Shown: positions 36,367 through 45,720, numbered from the stretch's first letter. The stretch is DNA of 64,000 nucleotides from Haloarcula rubra (GCF_019599465.1 NZ_RKLR01000003.1:558001-622000); one strand, 5' to 3'. Program-made: numbers and translations. The notes: generated by a model from the sequence alone, not told the origin.

Positions 36367-36445
36367 ACTGTGACCCGGTCAGGGTCGGAGGACTGATACG
36401 TGGTAAATACTTTCCAGAAACTCACCCAATTTCAGTTCCGCCCGG

Positions 36446-36730
36446 TCACTGCGTGAAAAGATGGCCCTCGGTCGGCACGTCGAACAGGCCGATGCGGGCG
36501 CCCGCGTCCAGCCACGCGTGCCCGTAGGAGAACGACGCCAGTGCGTTGACGAGGTCGTCTTCCGAACGGAAGTGCCGGCCGTCCTCGAGATACGACGACG
36601 CCATCTCCTCGCAGTCGAGTGCGGCGTCGTGCATGGGCGTCCCCTCGGGCGGTGCTATCTCGGCGGCGTCCAGTGCCTCCGCGAGCAGTCCCTCGTACCG
36701 GTCGGTCTTCTCCTCGATGTCGGCGGCCAT
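36446..36730 (-). CDS. DUF357 family protein
   Basis: A 94-residue archaeal protein starting MAADIEEKTDRYEGLLAEAL. DUF357 members are small helical proteins, and here the conserved sequence continues CEEMASSYLEDGRHF and LVNALASFSYGHAWLDAGAR. Such proteins often lie near housekeeping genes and may fold as a helical bundle. The long ORF from 36446 to 37753 on this strand is a shadow of thioredoxin reductase beyond this gene's true start at 36730. Confidence 0.85.
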   Translation of the reverse strand: MAADIEEKTDRYEGLLAEALDAAEIAPPEGTPMHDAALDCEEMASSYLEDGRHFRSEDDLVNALASFSYGHAWLDAGARIGLFDVPTEGHLFTQ

Positions 36731-36832
36731 AGCCGGAGCGAGCGACGGCGAGCGTGTAAGCCTGTCGGCGTGACTGTGCGCGCCCGCCACGACAGCGCAA
36801 GGTAAATACGGTCCAATAGAGTAAGACGGGTA

Positions 36833-37879
36833 ATGACAGACACCGAGGAACACCGCCGACTTATCGTCGCCGGGACCGGCATCGCCGGCCTGACAGCAGC
36901 CATCTACGCGGCCCGCAGCAACAACGACCCCCTCGTCCTCGAAGGGGACGAACCGGGCGGCCAGTTGACGCTCACGAGCGAAGTCGAGAACTACCCCGGC
37001 TTCCCCGAGGGCATCTCCGGCCCGGACCTCATCAACGAGATGAAAGCGCAGGCCGAGCAGTTCGGCTCCGAACTGAAACACGGCGTCGTCGAGTCGGTCG
37101 ACGATAGCGAGCGTCCGTTCCGCGTCGAACTCACCAACGGCGACGTCTACACCTGCGACGCGTTCATCGCCGCCTCGGGTGCCAGCGCACGCACGCTGGG
37201 CATCCCCGGCGAGGACGACCTGATGGGCTACGGCGTCTCGACGTGTGCGACCTGTGACGGCGCGTTCTTCCGCGGCGAAGACATGCTGGTGGTCGGCGGT
37301 GGCGACGCCGCCATGGAGGAGGCCCACTTCCTCACGAAGTTCGCCGACACCGTCTACATCGCCCACCGCCGCGAGGAGTTCCGCGCGGAGGACTACTGGA
37401 TAGACAAGGTCCAGAAGAAGGTCGAGTCGGGCGAAATCGAGATCATGCGCAACACCGAGGTGCTGGAGATGCACGGCAGCGCCGAGGAGGGCGTCGACCA
37501 CGTCACCCTCGCCCGCAACGAGTCGGGCTACCCCTCCGAGAAGGTGGACGACGACGAGACGGAGGTGTTCGACTTCGACGTCGGCGCGGTGTTCATCGCC
37601 ATCGGCCACACGCCGAACACGGAGTACCTCGAAGACACCGGCGTCGAACTGGACGAGACGGGCTACATCGTCGCGAAGGGTGGCAAGGGCGGGGGACAGA
37701 CCGCGACCGACGTCGAGGGCCTGTTCGGGGCCGGCGACGTCGTCGACTACCACTACCAGCAGGCCGTCACCGCCGCCGGGATGGGCTGTAAGGCCGCCAT
37801 CGACGCCGACGACTACCTCGAAGACCTCCCCGAAGCGGAGAACGAGGCCGAGGCCGCCGCCGAAGCGGCGGACGACTGA
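36833..37879 (+). CDS. trxB: Thioredoxin reductase
   Basis: A 348-residue FAD/NAD(P)-dependent reductase. FAD-binding IVAGTGIAGLTAAIYAAR is at 11-28. The redox-active disulfide is Cys138 and Cys141 in CATCDGAFFRG, and the second Rossmann motif is VVGGGDAAMEEAHFL near 153-167. It ends with an acidic/Ala-rich extension (EAENEAEAAAEAADD) not found in bacterial TrxB. It would reduce thioredoxin-type proteins in the cytosol. AGTAAGACGGGTAATG immediately upstream gives no clear TATA box. Confidence 0.94.
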   Translation: MTDTEEHRRLIVAGTGIAGLTAAIYAARSNNDPLVLEGDEPGGQLTLTSEVENYPGFPEGISGPDLINEMKAQAEQFGSELKHGVVESVDDSERPFRVELTNGDVYTCDAFIAASGASARTLGIPGEDDLMGYGVSTCATCDGAFFRGEDMLVVGGGDAAMEEAHFLTKFADTVYIAHRREEFRAEDYWIDKVQKKVESGEIEIMRNTEVLEMHGSAEEGVDHVTLARNESGYPSEKVDDDETEVFDFDVGAVFIAIGHTPNTEYLEDTGVELDETGYIVAKGGKGGGQTATDVEGLFGAGDVVDYHYQQAVTAAGMGCKAAIDADDYLEDLPEAENEAEAAAEAADD

Positions 37880-37983
37880 GGACCACCGCTCCCCGACCGA
37901 CTGTGGCTTCCCGTTTTCGAGCCGGCATACGTGCAGACACGTCTCAGTCTGTCTTTATTCCCTCAGCGGTCGTCTCTCCGTCT

Positions 37984-38460
37984 ATGAAGACCGTCACGAC
38001 CACCATCGACGTCGACGCGGGCCCCGAACACGTCTGGGCCACGCTGACCGATTTCGACGCGTACCCGGAGTGGAACCCCTTCGTCACAGCTATCGACGGC
38101 ACCGTCGCGGAGGGTGAGCGCCTCAGCGTCCGCATCGAACCGCCGGAGGGCCGCGGTATGGGGTTCACGCCCCGCGTCACGGCCGCTGTTCCCGGCGAGC
38201 GCCTCGAGTGGCTGGGCAAACTGGGCGTCCGTGGCCTCTTCGACGGCCGTCACGAGTTCCGGCTGGAAGCCCTCGACGACGGTCGCACCCGACTCCACCA
38301 CGGCGAGTCTTTCTCCGGCCTGCTCGTCGGTCTGCTCCTCGATGAGGGAGACATCCAGAGCGGATTCGAGGCGATGAACGAGACACTGAAGGCCCGTGTC
38401 GAATCTGGCGTCACGTCGCCAGTGGGGGCCGGAGACGACGCCGACCGCGCCGCGGCCTGA
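37984..38460 (+). CDS. SRPBCC-family protein
   Basis: A 158-residue START/SRPBCC-fold protein that begins MKTVTTTIDVDAGPEHVWAT. The family signature VDAGPEHVWATLTDFDAYPE is followed by PFVTAIDGTVAEGERL and the LxxxxLLDEGDIQSGFEAMN helix at the end. The C-terminal 15 residues are variable. These proteins hold a hydrophobic ligand in a cavity; the ligand is unknown. The ATG at 37984 was preferred over an upstream start at 37903, which adds non-family sequence. Confidence 0.85.
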   Translation: MKTVTTTIDVDAGPEHVWATLTDFDAYPEWNPFVTAIDGTVAEGERLSVRIEPPEGRGMGFTPRVTAAVPGERLEWLGKLGVRGLFDGRHEFRLEALDDGRTRLHHGESFSGLLVGLLLDEGDIQSGFEAMNETLKARVESGVTSPVGAGDDADRAAA

Positions 38461-38516
38461 CACGCGAGGGACACGAACCCGACAGACCCTTCCGTCGGGT
38501 GGGCGAACGACTCGCT

Positions 38517-38804
38517 ATGGCAAACGACACTGTCACGCTGACTATCGAAGGCGACGACGCGACCGACGAACTGACCGTCCCGAGCGGGCTGCTCGACATC
38601 CTCCGCGAGGAGGCCGACGAGACGGACCCGGAGGTCGTCGGCGACATCGCGATGTTCGGTCTCGCCCAGCGAATCCACGGCGCCGTCCACCACAGTCAGG
38701 GCGAACCCGACGAGGAGATAGCCGCGCTGGAGGAACTCACCCTCGACCTCTTCGAGGAGCGCTTCGGCGCCTCCTTCGGCGAGATGACCGGCCACGACCA
38801 CTGA
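38517..38804 (+). CDS. Small acidic haloarchaeal protein
   Basis: A 95-residue acidic protein starting MANDTVTLTIEGDDATDELT. An N-terminal beta-hairpin is followed by a helical part with RIHGAVHHSQGEPDEEIAAL and an end rich in His/Asp (MTGHDH). I know of similar short proteins in haloarchaea only as uncharacterised. A possible metal-binding end (HDH) is visible. The SRPBCC gene ends 56 bases before it. Confidence 0.75.
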   Translation: MANDTVTLTIEGDDATDELTVPSGLLDILREEADETDPEVVGDIAMFGLAQRIHGAVHHSQGEPDEEIAALEELTLDLFEERFGASFGEMTGHDH

Positions 38805-38810
38805 CTCGTT

Positions 38811-39485
38811 CTACTCGGTTCGACCGTCGACCGACCACGTCAACAGGACGCCGTCGTCGAGTCGTTCGACGCCGGTGAGGTCCAGTTCCGGGAACTTCTC
38901 GACGAACCCGTCGCCGTCGGCGAGCGTCGGCGCGTCCCGACCGCCCAGAATCTTCGGCCCGACGAACACGGAGAGTTCGTCGACCAGTCCCTCCTCGAAC
39001 AGGCCGAAGATGAGTTCCCCGCCGCCCTCGACCATCAACTGGTCGACGCCCTCCCCCTCCAGCTTCGCGAGCGCCGTCGTCAGGTCGACGCGGTCCTCGC
39101 CGGTGGCGACGACGTAGGCTCCCGCGGCCTCCATCTCCTCTACGAAGTCCGTCGGCGCGGCCTCGCTGACGAGCAGGTACGTCTCCGCCGCGCCGTCGAG
39201 TACCTTCGCGTCCGGCGGGGTGCGGACGCGCGAGTCGGCGACGACCCGGGCGGGGTTCGCGGAGTCGCCGCGTTCCGTGCGGGCCTCGCGGCGGTCCGGG
39301 TCGTCGACGGTCAGCGAAGGGTCGTCGGCCAGTACCGTCCCGACGCCGACCATGACCGCGTCGCTGTCGGCCCGTAACTGGTCGACTCTATCGAAGTCGT
39401 CGGGGTCCGAGATAGCAATCTGCTCGCGACGCCGGGTCGAAAGCTTCCCGTCGGCACTCATCGCGGCGTTGACGACCACGTACAT
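38811..39485 (-). CDS. arfC: 2,5-diamino-6-ribosylamino-pyrimidinone 5'-phosphate reductase
   Basis: A 224-residue RibD_C-type reductase of the archaeal riboflavin and deazaflavin (Fo/F420) pathway. It reduces the ribose of the diaminopyrimidine phosphate with NADPH. Conserved segments are VVNAAMSADGKLSTRRREQ, VMVGVGTVLADDPSL, then VEGGGELIFGLFEEGLVDEL, and VGPKILGGRDAPTL. The length fits the single-domain archaeal enzyme without a deaminase part. The naming as arfC rests on family knowledge. Confidence 0.88.
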   Translation of the reverse strand: MYVVVNAAMSADGKLSTRRREQIAISDPDDFDRVDQLRADSDAVMVGVGTVLADDPSLTVDDPDRREARTERGDSANPARVVADSRVRTPPDAKVLDGAAETYLLVSEAAPTDFVEEMEAAGAYVVATGEDRVDLTTALAKLEGEGVDQLMVEGGGELIFGLFEEGLVDELSVFVGPKILGGRDAPTLADGDGFVEKFPELDLTGVERLDDGVLLTWSVDGRTE

Positions 39486-39533
39486 ACGAGACGGCAGGCG
39501 AGTAGAGAGGAAACGGGTTTCGGTTCCGAGGAC

Positions 39534-39992
39534 TCAGGTCACGTTCGCGTCGGGTCTGGTGGCCAGTTTCTCGACGTCGAGCGCCTTCCGGTCGCCGTCT
39601 GCGGTCCGCAGTCTGAGCGTCGTCCCGTCGAGGACGAGTTCGTCGACGTCGACGGTGGTCTCGCTCGTCCACCCCTTCAGACGGACTATCCCCGCCTCGT
39701 CTATCTCGACGAACGTCCGGGGGCGCTCGGCGGCGCCCATCGTCCACGTCTCGCCGCCCAGCGACACTTCCTGCCCGCCGCTCTCGGCCCAGCGGAAGAC
39801 GCAGGCGTACTGTTTCCGGGGTTCGTCGCCGCGGTCGTGGTCGACTCGCTCCCACTCCTCGTAGTCGACGCCGAAGTGGGCCGCCCACAGTTCCAGATAC
39901 TCGAAGTCGAAGCGCTTCTTCCCGTCGTCGTCCCGGCCGCTCCGCCAGACGACGTGTGCGTCGGACGGCTTGGACCCGAAGACGCCACCCAC
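39534..39992 (-). CDS. Conserved-looking haloarchaeal hypothetical protein
   Basis: A 152-residue acidic protein with a GTG start (MGGVFGSKPSDAHVVWRSG). It has a beta-rich pattern: KRFDFEYLELWAAHFGVDYE, QYACVFRWAESGGQEVSLGG and FVEIDEAGIVRLKGWTSE. I cannot place it in a family. The last part (RTADGDRKALDVEKLATRPD) is amphipathic. It is downstream of no obvious operon; the 235-base gap to its right contains an AT-rich patch. Confidence 0.65.
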   Translation of the reverse strand: MGGVFGSKPSDAHVVWRSGRDDDGKKRFDFEYLELWAAHFGVDYEEWERVDHDRGDEPRKQYACVFRWAESGGQEVSLGGETWTMGAAERPRTFVEIDEAGIVRLKGWTSETTVDVDELVLDGTTLRLRTADGDRKALDVEKLATRPDANVT

Positions 39993-40227
39993 GCTACGAA
40001 CCCCCCTGAGCGCCGGTTTCAGAGTCCACGATAGCGGCCGTCGACTGGCCCAAAGATTGTGTAGAATGGCTTTTCAGGCCACACAGACGGCATATTCGAG
40101 ACATATAGACGGAGATGAGCATTATCAGCAATAAAAATAACGGCCGACGTAGTCTCTCGCCGACACGACTGGCGCGACCGCGTCGGCCCACAAACCCTTT
40201 TCAACGCCCCCGCCGAACCCCCGTTCG
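39993..40227. other. Intergenic region with AT-rich patch before rpa1
   Basis: A 235-base gap between two genes that diverge. The middle (about 40060-40142) is much richer in A/T than the rest of the window (GCAATAAAAATAACG at 40129-40143). Short frames on the minus strand read as partly protein-like (MSRICRLCGLKSHSTQS), but they are too short to support. CCTTTTCAACG at 40196-40206, 25 bases before the rpa1 ATG, could be its promoter for a leaderless mRNA. It might be a remnant of foreign DNA. Confidence 0.4.
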
Positions 40228-41511
40228 ATGTCTCTCGAAGACCATGCCGAGGAACTCGCCTCCGACCTCGGCGTCGACAAAGAGGAGGTCAGACGCGACC
40301 TGAAGAACCTCGTGGAGTACTCCGTGCCGATGGACGAGGCCAAACAGAGCCTCCGACGGAAGTACGGCGACGGCGGTGGCGGCGGGAGCGACGGCACCCC
40401 GTCGAGCAAGGCCATCAGCGAGGTCTCCACCGACGACTCGAACGTGACGGTCACCGCCGTGGTGCTCACGTCCGGTCGACGGTCCATCCAGTACAACGGC
40501 GAACAGCACGTCATCCGCGAGGGCGAACTCGCGGACGAGTCGGGCACCATCTCCTACACCGCGTGGGACGGCTTCGGCGCCGACCTCGAACCCGGCCAGA
40601 CCATGCAGTTCGGGAACGCCGGCGTCCGCGAGTGGGACGGCAAGCCCGAACTCAACCTCGGCGACAGCACCCAGACCAGCGTCGTCGACGAGACGCTCGA
40701 CGTCGACGCCGAGGTCGGCGGCGAGGCGTCGCTCAGGGACCTCGAACCCGGCGACCGCGGTATCACCGTCGAGGTGCAGGTCCTCGAGTGCGAGGAGAAG
40801 GTCATCGACGGCCGCGACGGCGAGACGACCATCCTCAGCGGCGTGTTGGGCGACGCGACCGGCCGGCTCCCCTTCACCGACTGGGAGCCACACGACGCCA
40901 TCGAGGAAGGGGCGTCGGTCCGCATCGAGGAGACGTTCGTCCGGGAGTTCCGTGGCGCGCCGTCGGTCAACGTCTCCGAGTTCTCGACCGTGACGCCCCT
41001 CTCGGAGTCGGTCGCAGTCGCCGACGACGCCCCGCGGATGTCGATTCGCGAGGCCGTCGAGAGCGGCGGCCAGTTCGACGTCGAACTCGCAGGCAACGTC
41101 ATCGAGATACGCGACGGATCCGGCCTCATCGAGCGCTGTCCGGAGTGTGGCCGCGTCATCCAGAACGGACAGTGTCGCTCCCACGGCGCCGTCGAGGGCG
41201 AAGACGACCTGCGGACCAAAGCGATACTCGACGACGGCACCGCCACCGTCACCGTCATCTTAGACGACGAACTCACCGCCAGAATCTACGGCGGTGACCT
41301 GGAGGACGCCCGCGAACACGCTCGGGACGCGATGGACAAGGAGGTCGTCGCGGACCGCATCGCCGACCACGTCGTCGGCCTCGAGTACGTCGTCCGTGGG
41401 TCGCTCTCGGTCGACGAGTACGGCGCCAACCTCAACGCCAGCGAGTTCGCCGAGTCCGAGGACGACCCGGCAGAGCGTGCGACCACCCTCCTCCGGGAGG
41501 TGGACGCATGA
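40228..41511 (+). CDS. rpa1: Single-stranded DNA-binding protein RPA (RPA1-type)
   Basis: A 427-residue replication protein A large-subunit homologue. After a helical N-terminus (SLEDHAEELASDLGVDKEE) come three OB-fold domains (about 65-165, 170-275 and 280-400). The third has a zinc knuckle RCPECGRVIQNGQCRSH near residues 303-319 (three Cys and one His). It covers single-stranded DNA in replication and repair. The ATG of the next gene overlaps this stop by 4 bases, and the three-gene order RPA - RPA-associated protein - phosphoesterase matches the haloarchaeal rpa1 operon. Confidence 0.93.
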   Translation: MSLEDHAEELASDLGVDKEEVRRDLKNLVEYSVPMDEAKQSLRRKYGDGGGGGSDGTPSSKAISEVSTDDSNVTVTAVVLTSGRRSIQYNGEQHVIREGELADESGTISYTAWDGFGADLEPGQTMQFGNAGVREWDGKPELNLGDSTQTSVVDETLDVDAEVGGEASLRDLEPGDRGITVEVQVLECEEKVIDGRDGETTILSGVLGDATGRLPFTDWEPHDAIEEGASVRIEETFVREFRGAPSVNVSEFSTVTPLSESVAVADDAPRMSIREAVESGGQFDVELAGNVIEIRDGSGLIERCPECGRVIQNGQCRSHGAVEGEDDLRTKAILDDGTATVTVILDDELTARIYGGDLEDAREHARDAMDKEVVADRIADHVVGLEYVVRGSLSVDEYGANLNASEFAESEDDPAERATTLLREVDA

Positions 41512-43172
41512 GCGAGTCCGAGGACGGTGGCCCCGGACGCCGCGAGGTGGCCCACCGCCTGTTCGCCGCGGAGTTCGACGATTCGGACTTCTCGTACTCC
41601 GAATCCGACGAAGAACGAGCGCCGAACTACGTCGTCACGCCGACCGGCGCGCGGGTCAACCGCCTGTTCGTCGTCGGTGTCCTCACCGAGATAGAACAGG
41701 TCAACGAGGAGGTCCTGCGCGCCCGCATCGTCGACCCGACCGGCCCGTTCGTGGTCTACGCGGGCCAGTACCAACCGGACGCGCTGGCGTTCCTCGAATC
41801 GGCGACCCCGCCGATGTTCGTCGCCGTCACCGGGAAGGCCAGAACGTTCGAACCGGAGGACGGCGACCGCGTGTTCACCTCTATCCGGCCCGAGTCCATC
41901 AGCGAGGTGGACGCGGACACGCGGGACCGCTGGGTCGTGCAGGCCGCCGAGCAGACCATCGACCGCGTGGCGACGACGGCCAGCGCGAAGCAGTCCGGGC
42001 GTTCGGGCGACGAACTCCACGCCTCGCTGGTCGAGTCCAGCGTCGACGAGAGTCTGGCCGCGGGCATCACCCTCGCGCTGGACCACTACGGGACGACCGG
42101 CGACTACCTCGAAGCGGTCCGCGACCTCTCGCTGGACGCGGCCCGGGTCGTCGCCGGCGAACTCGACGAGGCCGAATCGCTGTCGCTGTCGCCCGGCGAC
42201 GGCACCGACGACCCGATTCCGGTGCTCGCGGAGACGGACCTCGACGCCGACAGCGTCGCACCGGAGACGAGCGCCGACGCGGAACCGGCGACGACCGACG
42301 CCACCGTCGGCGAGGAGGCTGACTCGACGGAGGCGACCACCGAGGCCGACACTGAGACGACGACTCCGGCCAGCGAGCCGTCGAGTACCGACACCGAGGC
42401 GTCCGGTGAGCCAGTCGAGGCGACCACCAGCGGTACCGAGGCGTCGCCCGACGTGAGCGCGGACGCCGACGACGAACTCGGCGACTTCGAGACCGAAAGC
42501 GAGAGCGTCGGCACGGCGGACGCGACCACAGACGAGGGTGAGACCGTCGAACCGACCGCCGAGACGGCTCCGACCGACTCGGGGACCACCGACGTCGGGG
42601 CCGACGAGGACGCAGTCGGCGACTTCGACACCGAGTTCGAACTCGACGACGACGAGCGCGAGGAGATAGAACAGGAGTACGGCACCGACTTCCAGAGCGG
42701 GACGGAGGTCGACGACGCCGGCGAGGCCGACATCGACACGCCGGACCCCGACGAACTGGCCGACGCCGCCGAGTCCGGCGCTCCGGCCGGGGCCGCCGAC
42801 GCGGACTCTTCTCCGGACTCGCCCGGTGCGCCGGCGGGCGACGAGGCCGTCGAACCGGGCGCCGAAGCCGCGACGAGCGACGCGCCCGCGGAGACGCCCG
42901 AGACGGCGACCGACGCGGGGGCCGACGAGACGACACCCGACGACTCCGGCGCGGCCGACACACCGGACGCCGAGGACGTCGACCTCGAAGACGCCGTCAT
43001 GGACGTGATGACGGAGTTGAACGACGGGAGCGGCGCGGACCGCGAGACGGTCCGCTCGACCGTCGTCGAGCGGTACGGTGCCGACCCCGACGCCGTCGAG
43101 GACGCGATTCAGGACGCGCTGATGGGCGGTCGCTGTTACGAACCCGACGACGGCAAGCTAACCCCCATCTGA
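41508..43172 (+). CDS. rpap1: RPA-associated protein (RPAP1-type) with long acidic linker
   Basis: A 554-residue partner of RPA (COG3390 type). The N-terminal OB fold (about 40-160) has VNRLFVVGVLTEIEQVNEEV and PTGPFVVYAGQYQPDAL-like strands, followed by a helical region to about 215. Residues 220-485 are an almost uninterrupted Asp/Glu/Thr/Ala-rich disordered linker. The C-terminal 65 residues (DVMTELNDGSGADRETVRST) form a winged-helix of the RPA32-C type, a likely protein-docking module. The overlap with the RPA gene indicates strict co-expression. Confidence 0.88.
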   Translation: MSESEDGGPGRREVAHRLFAAEFDDSDFSYSESDEERAPNYVVTPTGARVNRLFVVGVLTEIEQVNEEVLRARIVDPTGPFVVYAGQYQPDALAFLESATPPMFVAVTGKARTFEPEDGDRVFTSIRPESISEVDADTRDRWVVQAAEQTIDRVATTASAKQSGRSGDELHASLVESSVDESLAAGITLALDHYGTTGDYLEAVRDLSLDAARVVAGELDEAESLSLSPGDGTDDPIPVLAETDLDADSVAPETSADAEPATTDATVGEEADSTEATTEADTETTTPASEPSSTDTEASGEPVEATTSGTEASPDVSADADDELGDFETESESVGTADATTDEGETVEPTAETAPTDSGTTDVGADEDAVGDFDTEFELDDDEREEIEQEYGTDFQSGTEVDDAGEADIDTPDPDELADAAESGAPAGAADADSSPDSPGAPAGDEAVEPGAEAATSDAPAETPETATDAGADETTPDDSGAADTPDAEDVDLEDAVMDVMTELNDGSGADRETVRSTVVERYGADPDAVEDAIQDALMGGRCYEPDDGKLTPI

Positions 43173-43224
43173 ACCGGTCGCCGAGGCGGGCCGCTTTTCT
43201 CCCGTCGTCGCCAACCCGACAGCG

Positions 43225-43974
43225 ATGCGCGTCGAACCGCTCCCCGACGCACCGGCCGCGACCGTCGACACCGACGGGGAGCGACTGCTGGCCGTCGCCG
43301 ACTATCACGCCGGCATCGAGGCCGGCCTCCGCTACGACGGCGTCGAACTCCAGTCCGCCGCCGAGCGCAGGCGCGAGCGACTGCTGTCGCTGCTGGACCG
43401 GTCCCGAGCGGACCGACTGGTCGTGCTCGGCGACCTCGGGCACGCCATCGGGTCGCCGTTCGACGACGAACGCGACGAACTCGCGGCGCTGTTCGAGGCC
43501 GTCGACGTGCCGGTGACGCTCGTGAAGGGGAACCACGACGGCGACCTCGAAGGCGTCCTCGACGACGTCGCACCCGGTGTCGAGGTGACGCCGGGCCACG
43601 GCACCCGCATCGGCGACGTGGGGTTCGCCCACGGCCACACGTGGCCCGCGCCCGACGTGCTGAACGCCGCGGTGGTCTGTATGGGCCACGAACATCCGGT
43701 CGTCCGGTTAGAGGACGAGGTCGGTGGCGCTCGCAAGGAGCAGGCGTGGCTCCGTGGGTCGCTGATCGCCGACCCGTTCGCCGACCACTACGGCGTCGAC
43801 GTCGAGACGAGCGCGGACCTCGTCGTCTTCCCGGCGTTCAACGACCGCTCGGGCGGGACGTGGGTCAACGTCGAGGGCCAGGCGTTCCTCGCGCCGTTCC
43901 TCCCGGAGGGGATGGCCGACACGGAAGCGTTCCTGCTCGACGGGACCCGTCTCGGGCAGTACCGGCGCGTCTGA
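43225..43974 (+). CDS. rpe: Calcineurin-like phosphoesterase (Rpe-type)
   Basis: A 249-residue metallophosphoesterase. Metal-ligand motifs are ADYHAGIEAGL, VVLGDLGHAIG (GDxxH-like) and VKGNHDGDLEG (GNHD). GHGTRIGDVGFAHGHTW and CMGHEHP supply the later His ligands. As the third gene of the RPA operon it may trim or repair ends during DNA metabolism, but that is inferred from gene order. It starts 52 bases after the RPAP1 gene. Confidence 0.88.
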   Translation: MRVEPLPDAPAATVDTDGERLLAVADYHAGIEAGLRYDGVELQSAAERRRERLLSLLDRSRADRLVVLGDLGHAIGSPFDDERDELAALFEAVDVPVTLVKGNHDGDLEGVLDDVAPGVEVTPGHGTRIGDVGFAHGHTWPAPDVLNAAVVCMGHEHPVVRLEDEVGGARKEQAWLRGSLIADPFADHYGVDVETSADLVVFPAFNDRSGGTWVNVEGQAFLAPFLPEGMADTEAFLLDGTRLGQYRRV

Positions 43975-43980
43975 GTCGCC

Positions 43981-44826
43981 CTACTCGCCGAGCGCGTTCT
44001 CTGTCCGCTCGATAAGCTCCGTGTTCCCGAGGAACGTCGGCGTCCGGGCGTGGAGACCGTCGGGGTCGACGTCGAGGAGGGACTGGTGGCCGTCCGTCGA
44101 CCCGCCACCGGCCGCTTCGACGAGGTACGCGAGCGGCGCGGCCTCGAAGTGGACGCGGAGTTTCCCGCCGGGGTAGCTCTCCGTCGCCGGGTAGCCGAAC
44201 AGCCCCCCGTACTCCAGTACCTGCGCGAGGTCCGCGACGGTCGCACCGCCGTACCGGAGTTTGAGCTCCCGTGACAGTTGCTGGGCGAACTCGTTCATCG
44301 AGTCGCTTCGCTCGTTGTACTTCCCGGCGATACCGACCACTTCCGGTTCCTCGGGCAGAGTGAAGGTGCCCCAGCGCTCGCTGTGGCCGTCCCGGAGGAG
44401 GTACTCCTGTACCACGTCGCGGTCCTCGCGCGCGACGGTCATCGTCGTGTACGGACCGTACAGCACCATCGTCGAGGCGACCATGTCGTGCCCGCTCGCG
44501 GGTAACTCGCCGTCGTAGACGCCGACGATGGTCCCGACGGAGTTGTTCGAGGCGAGGTTCGCAGAACCGTCGAGCGGGTCGATAGCGACGGTGTAGCCCT
44601 CGCCGCAGTCGACGACGGCTTCCCGTTCCTCGCTGGCGTAGCCGCCGACGCCGTCGACGTACGAGAGGGCGTCGAAGAACAGGTCGTCGGCCCAGACGTC
44701 GCCCCCGACCTGTTGCTCGCCGCTCGGGTTCTCCGTGCCCGAGCGGCCGGCGTAGTTCGCGAGGTTGCTGCTGACGTAGTGGGCCGTGTCCTTGACCGCG
44801 CGCTCGATGGCGTCCAGCGTGTTCAT
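43981..44826 (-). CDS. fbp: Fructose-1,6-bisphosphatase, class I
   Basis: A 281-residue sugar phosphatase that hydrolyses fructose 1,6-bisphosphate in gluconeogenesis. The metal-site motif [13 protein letters not shown] begins at residue 83, with the earlier acidic pair in SEERE (E67 and E69). Substrate-binding sequence includes [20 protein letters not shown] near residue 225. Class I enzymes are seen in haloarchaea, while many other archaea use a different bifunctional class. It converges with the phosphoesterase gene, with 6 bases between stops. Confidence 0.92.
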   Translation of the reverse strand: MNTLDAIERAVKDTAHYVSSNLANYAGRSGTENPSGEQQVGGDVWADDLFFDALSYVDGVGGYASEEREAVVDCGEGYTVAIDPLDGSANLASNNSVGTIVGVYDGELPASGHDMVASTMVLYGPYTTMTVAREDRDVVQEYLLRDGHSERWGTFTLPEEPEVVGIAGKYNERSDSMNEFAQQLSRELKLRYGGATVADLAQVLEYGGLFGYPATESYPGGKLRVHFEAAPLAYLVEAAGGGSTDGHQSLLDVDPDGLHARTPTFLGNTELIERTENALGE

Positions 44827-44895
44827 CGCGCCACCCTCGCACTCTCTGCAGGTTCGATTAGCATGCTTCTACGTCGTCGGGGCAGCGACATAAGC

Positions 44896-45666
44896 CTACA
44901 CGTGGTCTCTCGGTAACAGGTCCTCGAATCGCTGGTCGTCCAGCCACTCACAGAGCCCACAGAGGTTCGAGAGGGCCGCCTCGAACAGTTCCTCGCCCAC
45001 CTCGGCCGAGGCGTCGGTCTGGTCGCCCAGCACGCCGTTCTCGGTGTTGTCGATGGCGTCGTAGAAGGTGCGGGCGCCGTGGACTCGGCCGGTCGACTCG
45101 TCGAACTCGCGGAGGCCGCCGTCCCGTGCATCCTCGATGCGGTCCTCGTGGACCAACTCCGGGGCGAGATACTGGACGAGCGACGTCTCCTTCGGGCCGC
45201 CGTGGGGCCCCGGCGTCTCGAACACCTCCTCGACGAGGTCGGTGATGCTCTCGTCCCACATCCACTCGATGGCGTACATCGTGCCGTCGTCCCGCAGGCG
45301 ACGGCCGACCTCCCGGAGGTGTTCGACGTTGCCGCCGTGGGCGTTGACGAAGATAACGCGGTCGACGCCGTGGTACGCGAGGTTTCTGGTGATGCTCTCG
45401 ACGTAGTCCCGGAACGCGGGCGCGTCGGCCCACATCGTCCCGTGGAACTGGCGGTGGTGGGGGCTGACCCCGACGTTGACGGTCGGCGTACAGAGGTAGC
45501 CGGTGTCCTCGGCGGCGGCCCGCGCGAACGACTCGGCGATGAGGTGGTCCGTCGCCTCGGGGAGGTGCGGGCCGTGCTGTTCGGTCGACCCCAGCGGCAC
45601 CAGCACCAGCGACTCCGACTCGAAGTACGATTCGAGGTCCGGCCACGCCTCGTCGGCGAGATACAT
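44896..45666 (-). CDS. Creatininase-family amidohydrolase (possible ArfB)
   Basis: A 256-residue member of the creatininase family. Zinc/iron ligands appear in GSTEQHGPHLPEATDHLIAE (Glu29, His31, Asp40) and NAHGGNVEHL near residue 117, with a later E at HGGPKETSLVQ. In archaea this family includes ArfB, the formamide hydrolase of riboflavin and F420 synthesis, and the arfC gene in this window would use its product. Without comparison it could also be an orphan creatininase-like protein. I start at the ATG at 45666 (MYLADEAWPDLESYF). Confidence 0.82.
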   Translation of the reverse strand: MYLADEAWPDLESYFESESLVLVPLGSTEQHGPHLPEATDHLIAESFARAAAEDTGYLCTPTVNVGVSPHHRQFHGTMWADAPAFRDYVESITRNLAYHGVDRVIFVNAHGGNVEHLREVGRRLRDDGTMYAIEWMWDESITDLVEEVFETPGPHGGPKETSLVQYLAPELVHEDRIEDARDGGLREFDESTGRVHGARTFYDAIDNTENGVLGDQTDASAEVGEELFEAALSNLCGLCEWLDDQRFEDLLPRDHV

Positions 45667-45720
45667 ACGCGGTAGTGTGCGCCCCGGAGTCTTCAACGTG
45701 TGCGACAGTCCGTGTCACAA

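Noticed and set aside
36731-37753. N-terminal part of a 435-codon minus-strand ORF at the DUF357 gene
   Set aside because: It is antisense to thioredoxin reductase. The real DUF357 protein starts at 36730.
39994-40191. Short minus-strand ORF with a CxxC (SRICRLCGLKS) in the AT-rich gap
   Set aside because: Only about 36 residues after the plausible start, no second Cys pair and no ribosome site. Kept as a note on the AT-rich patch only.
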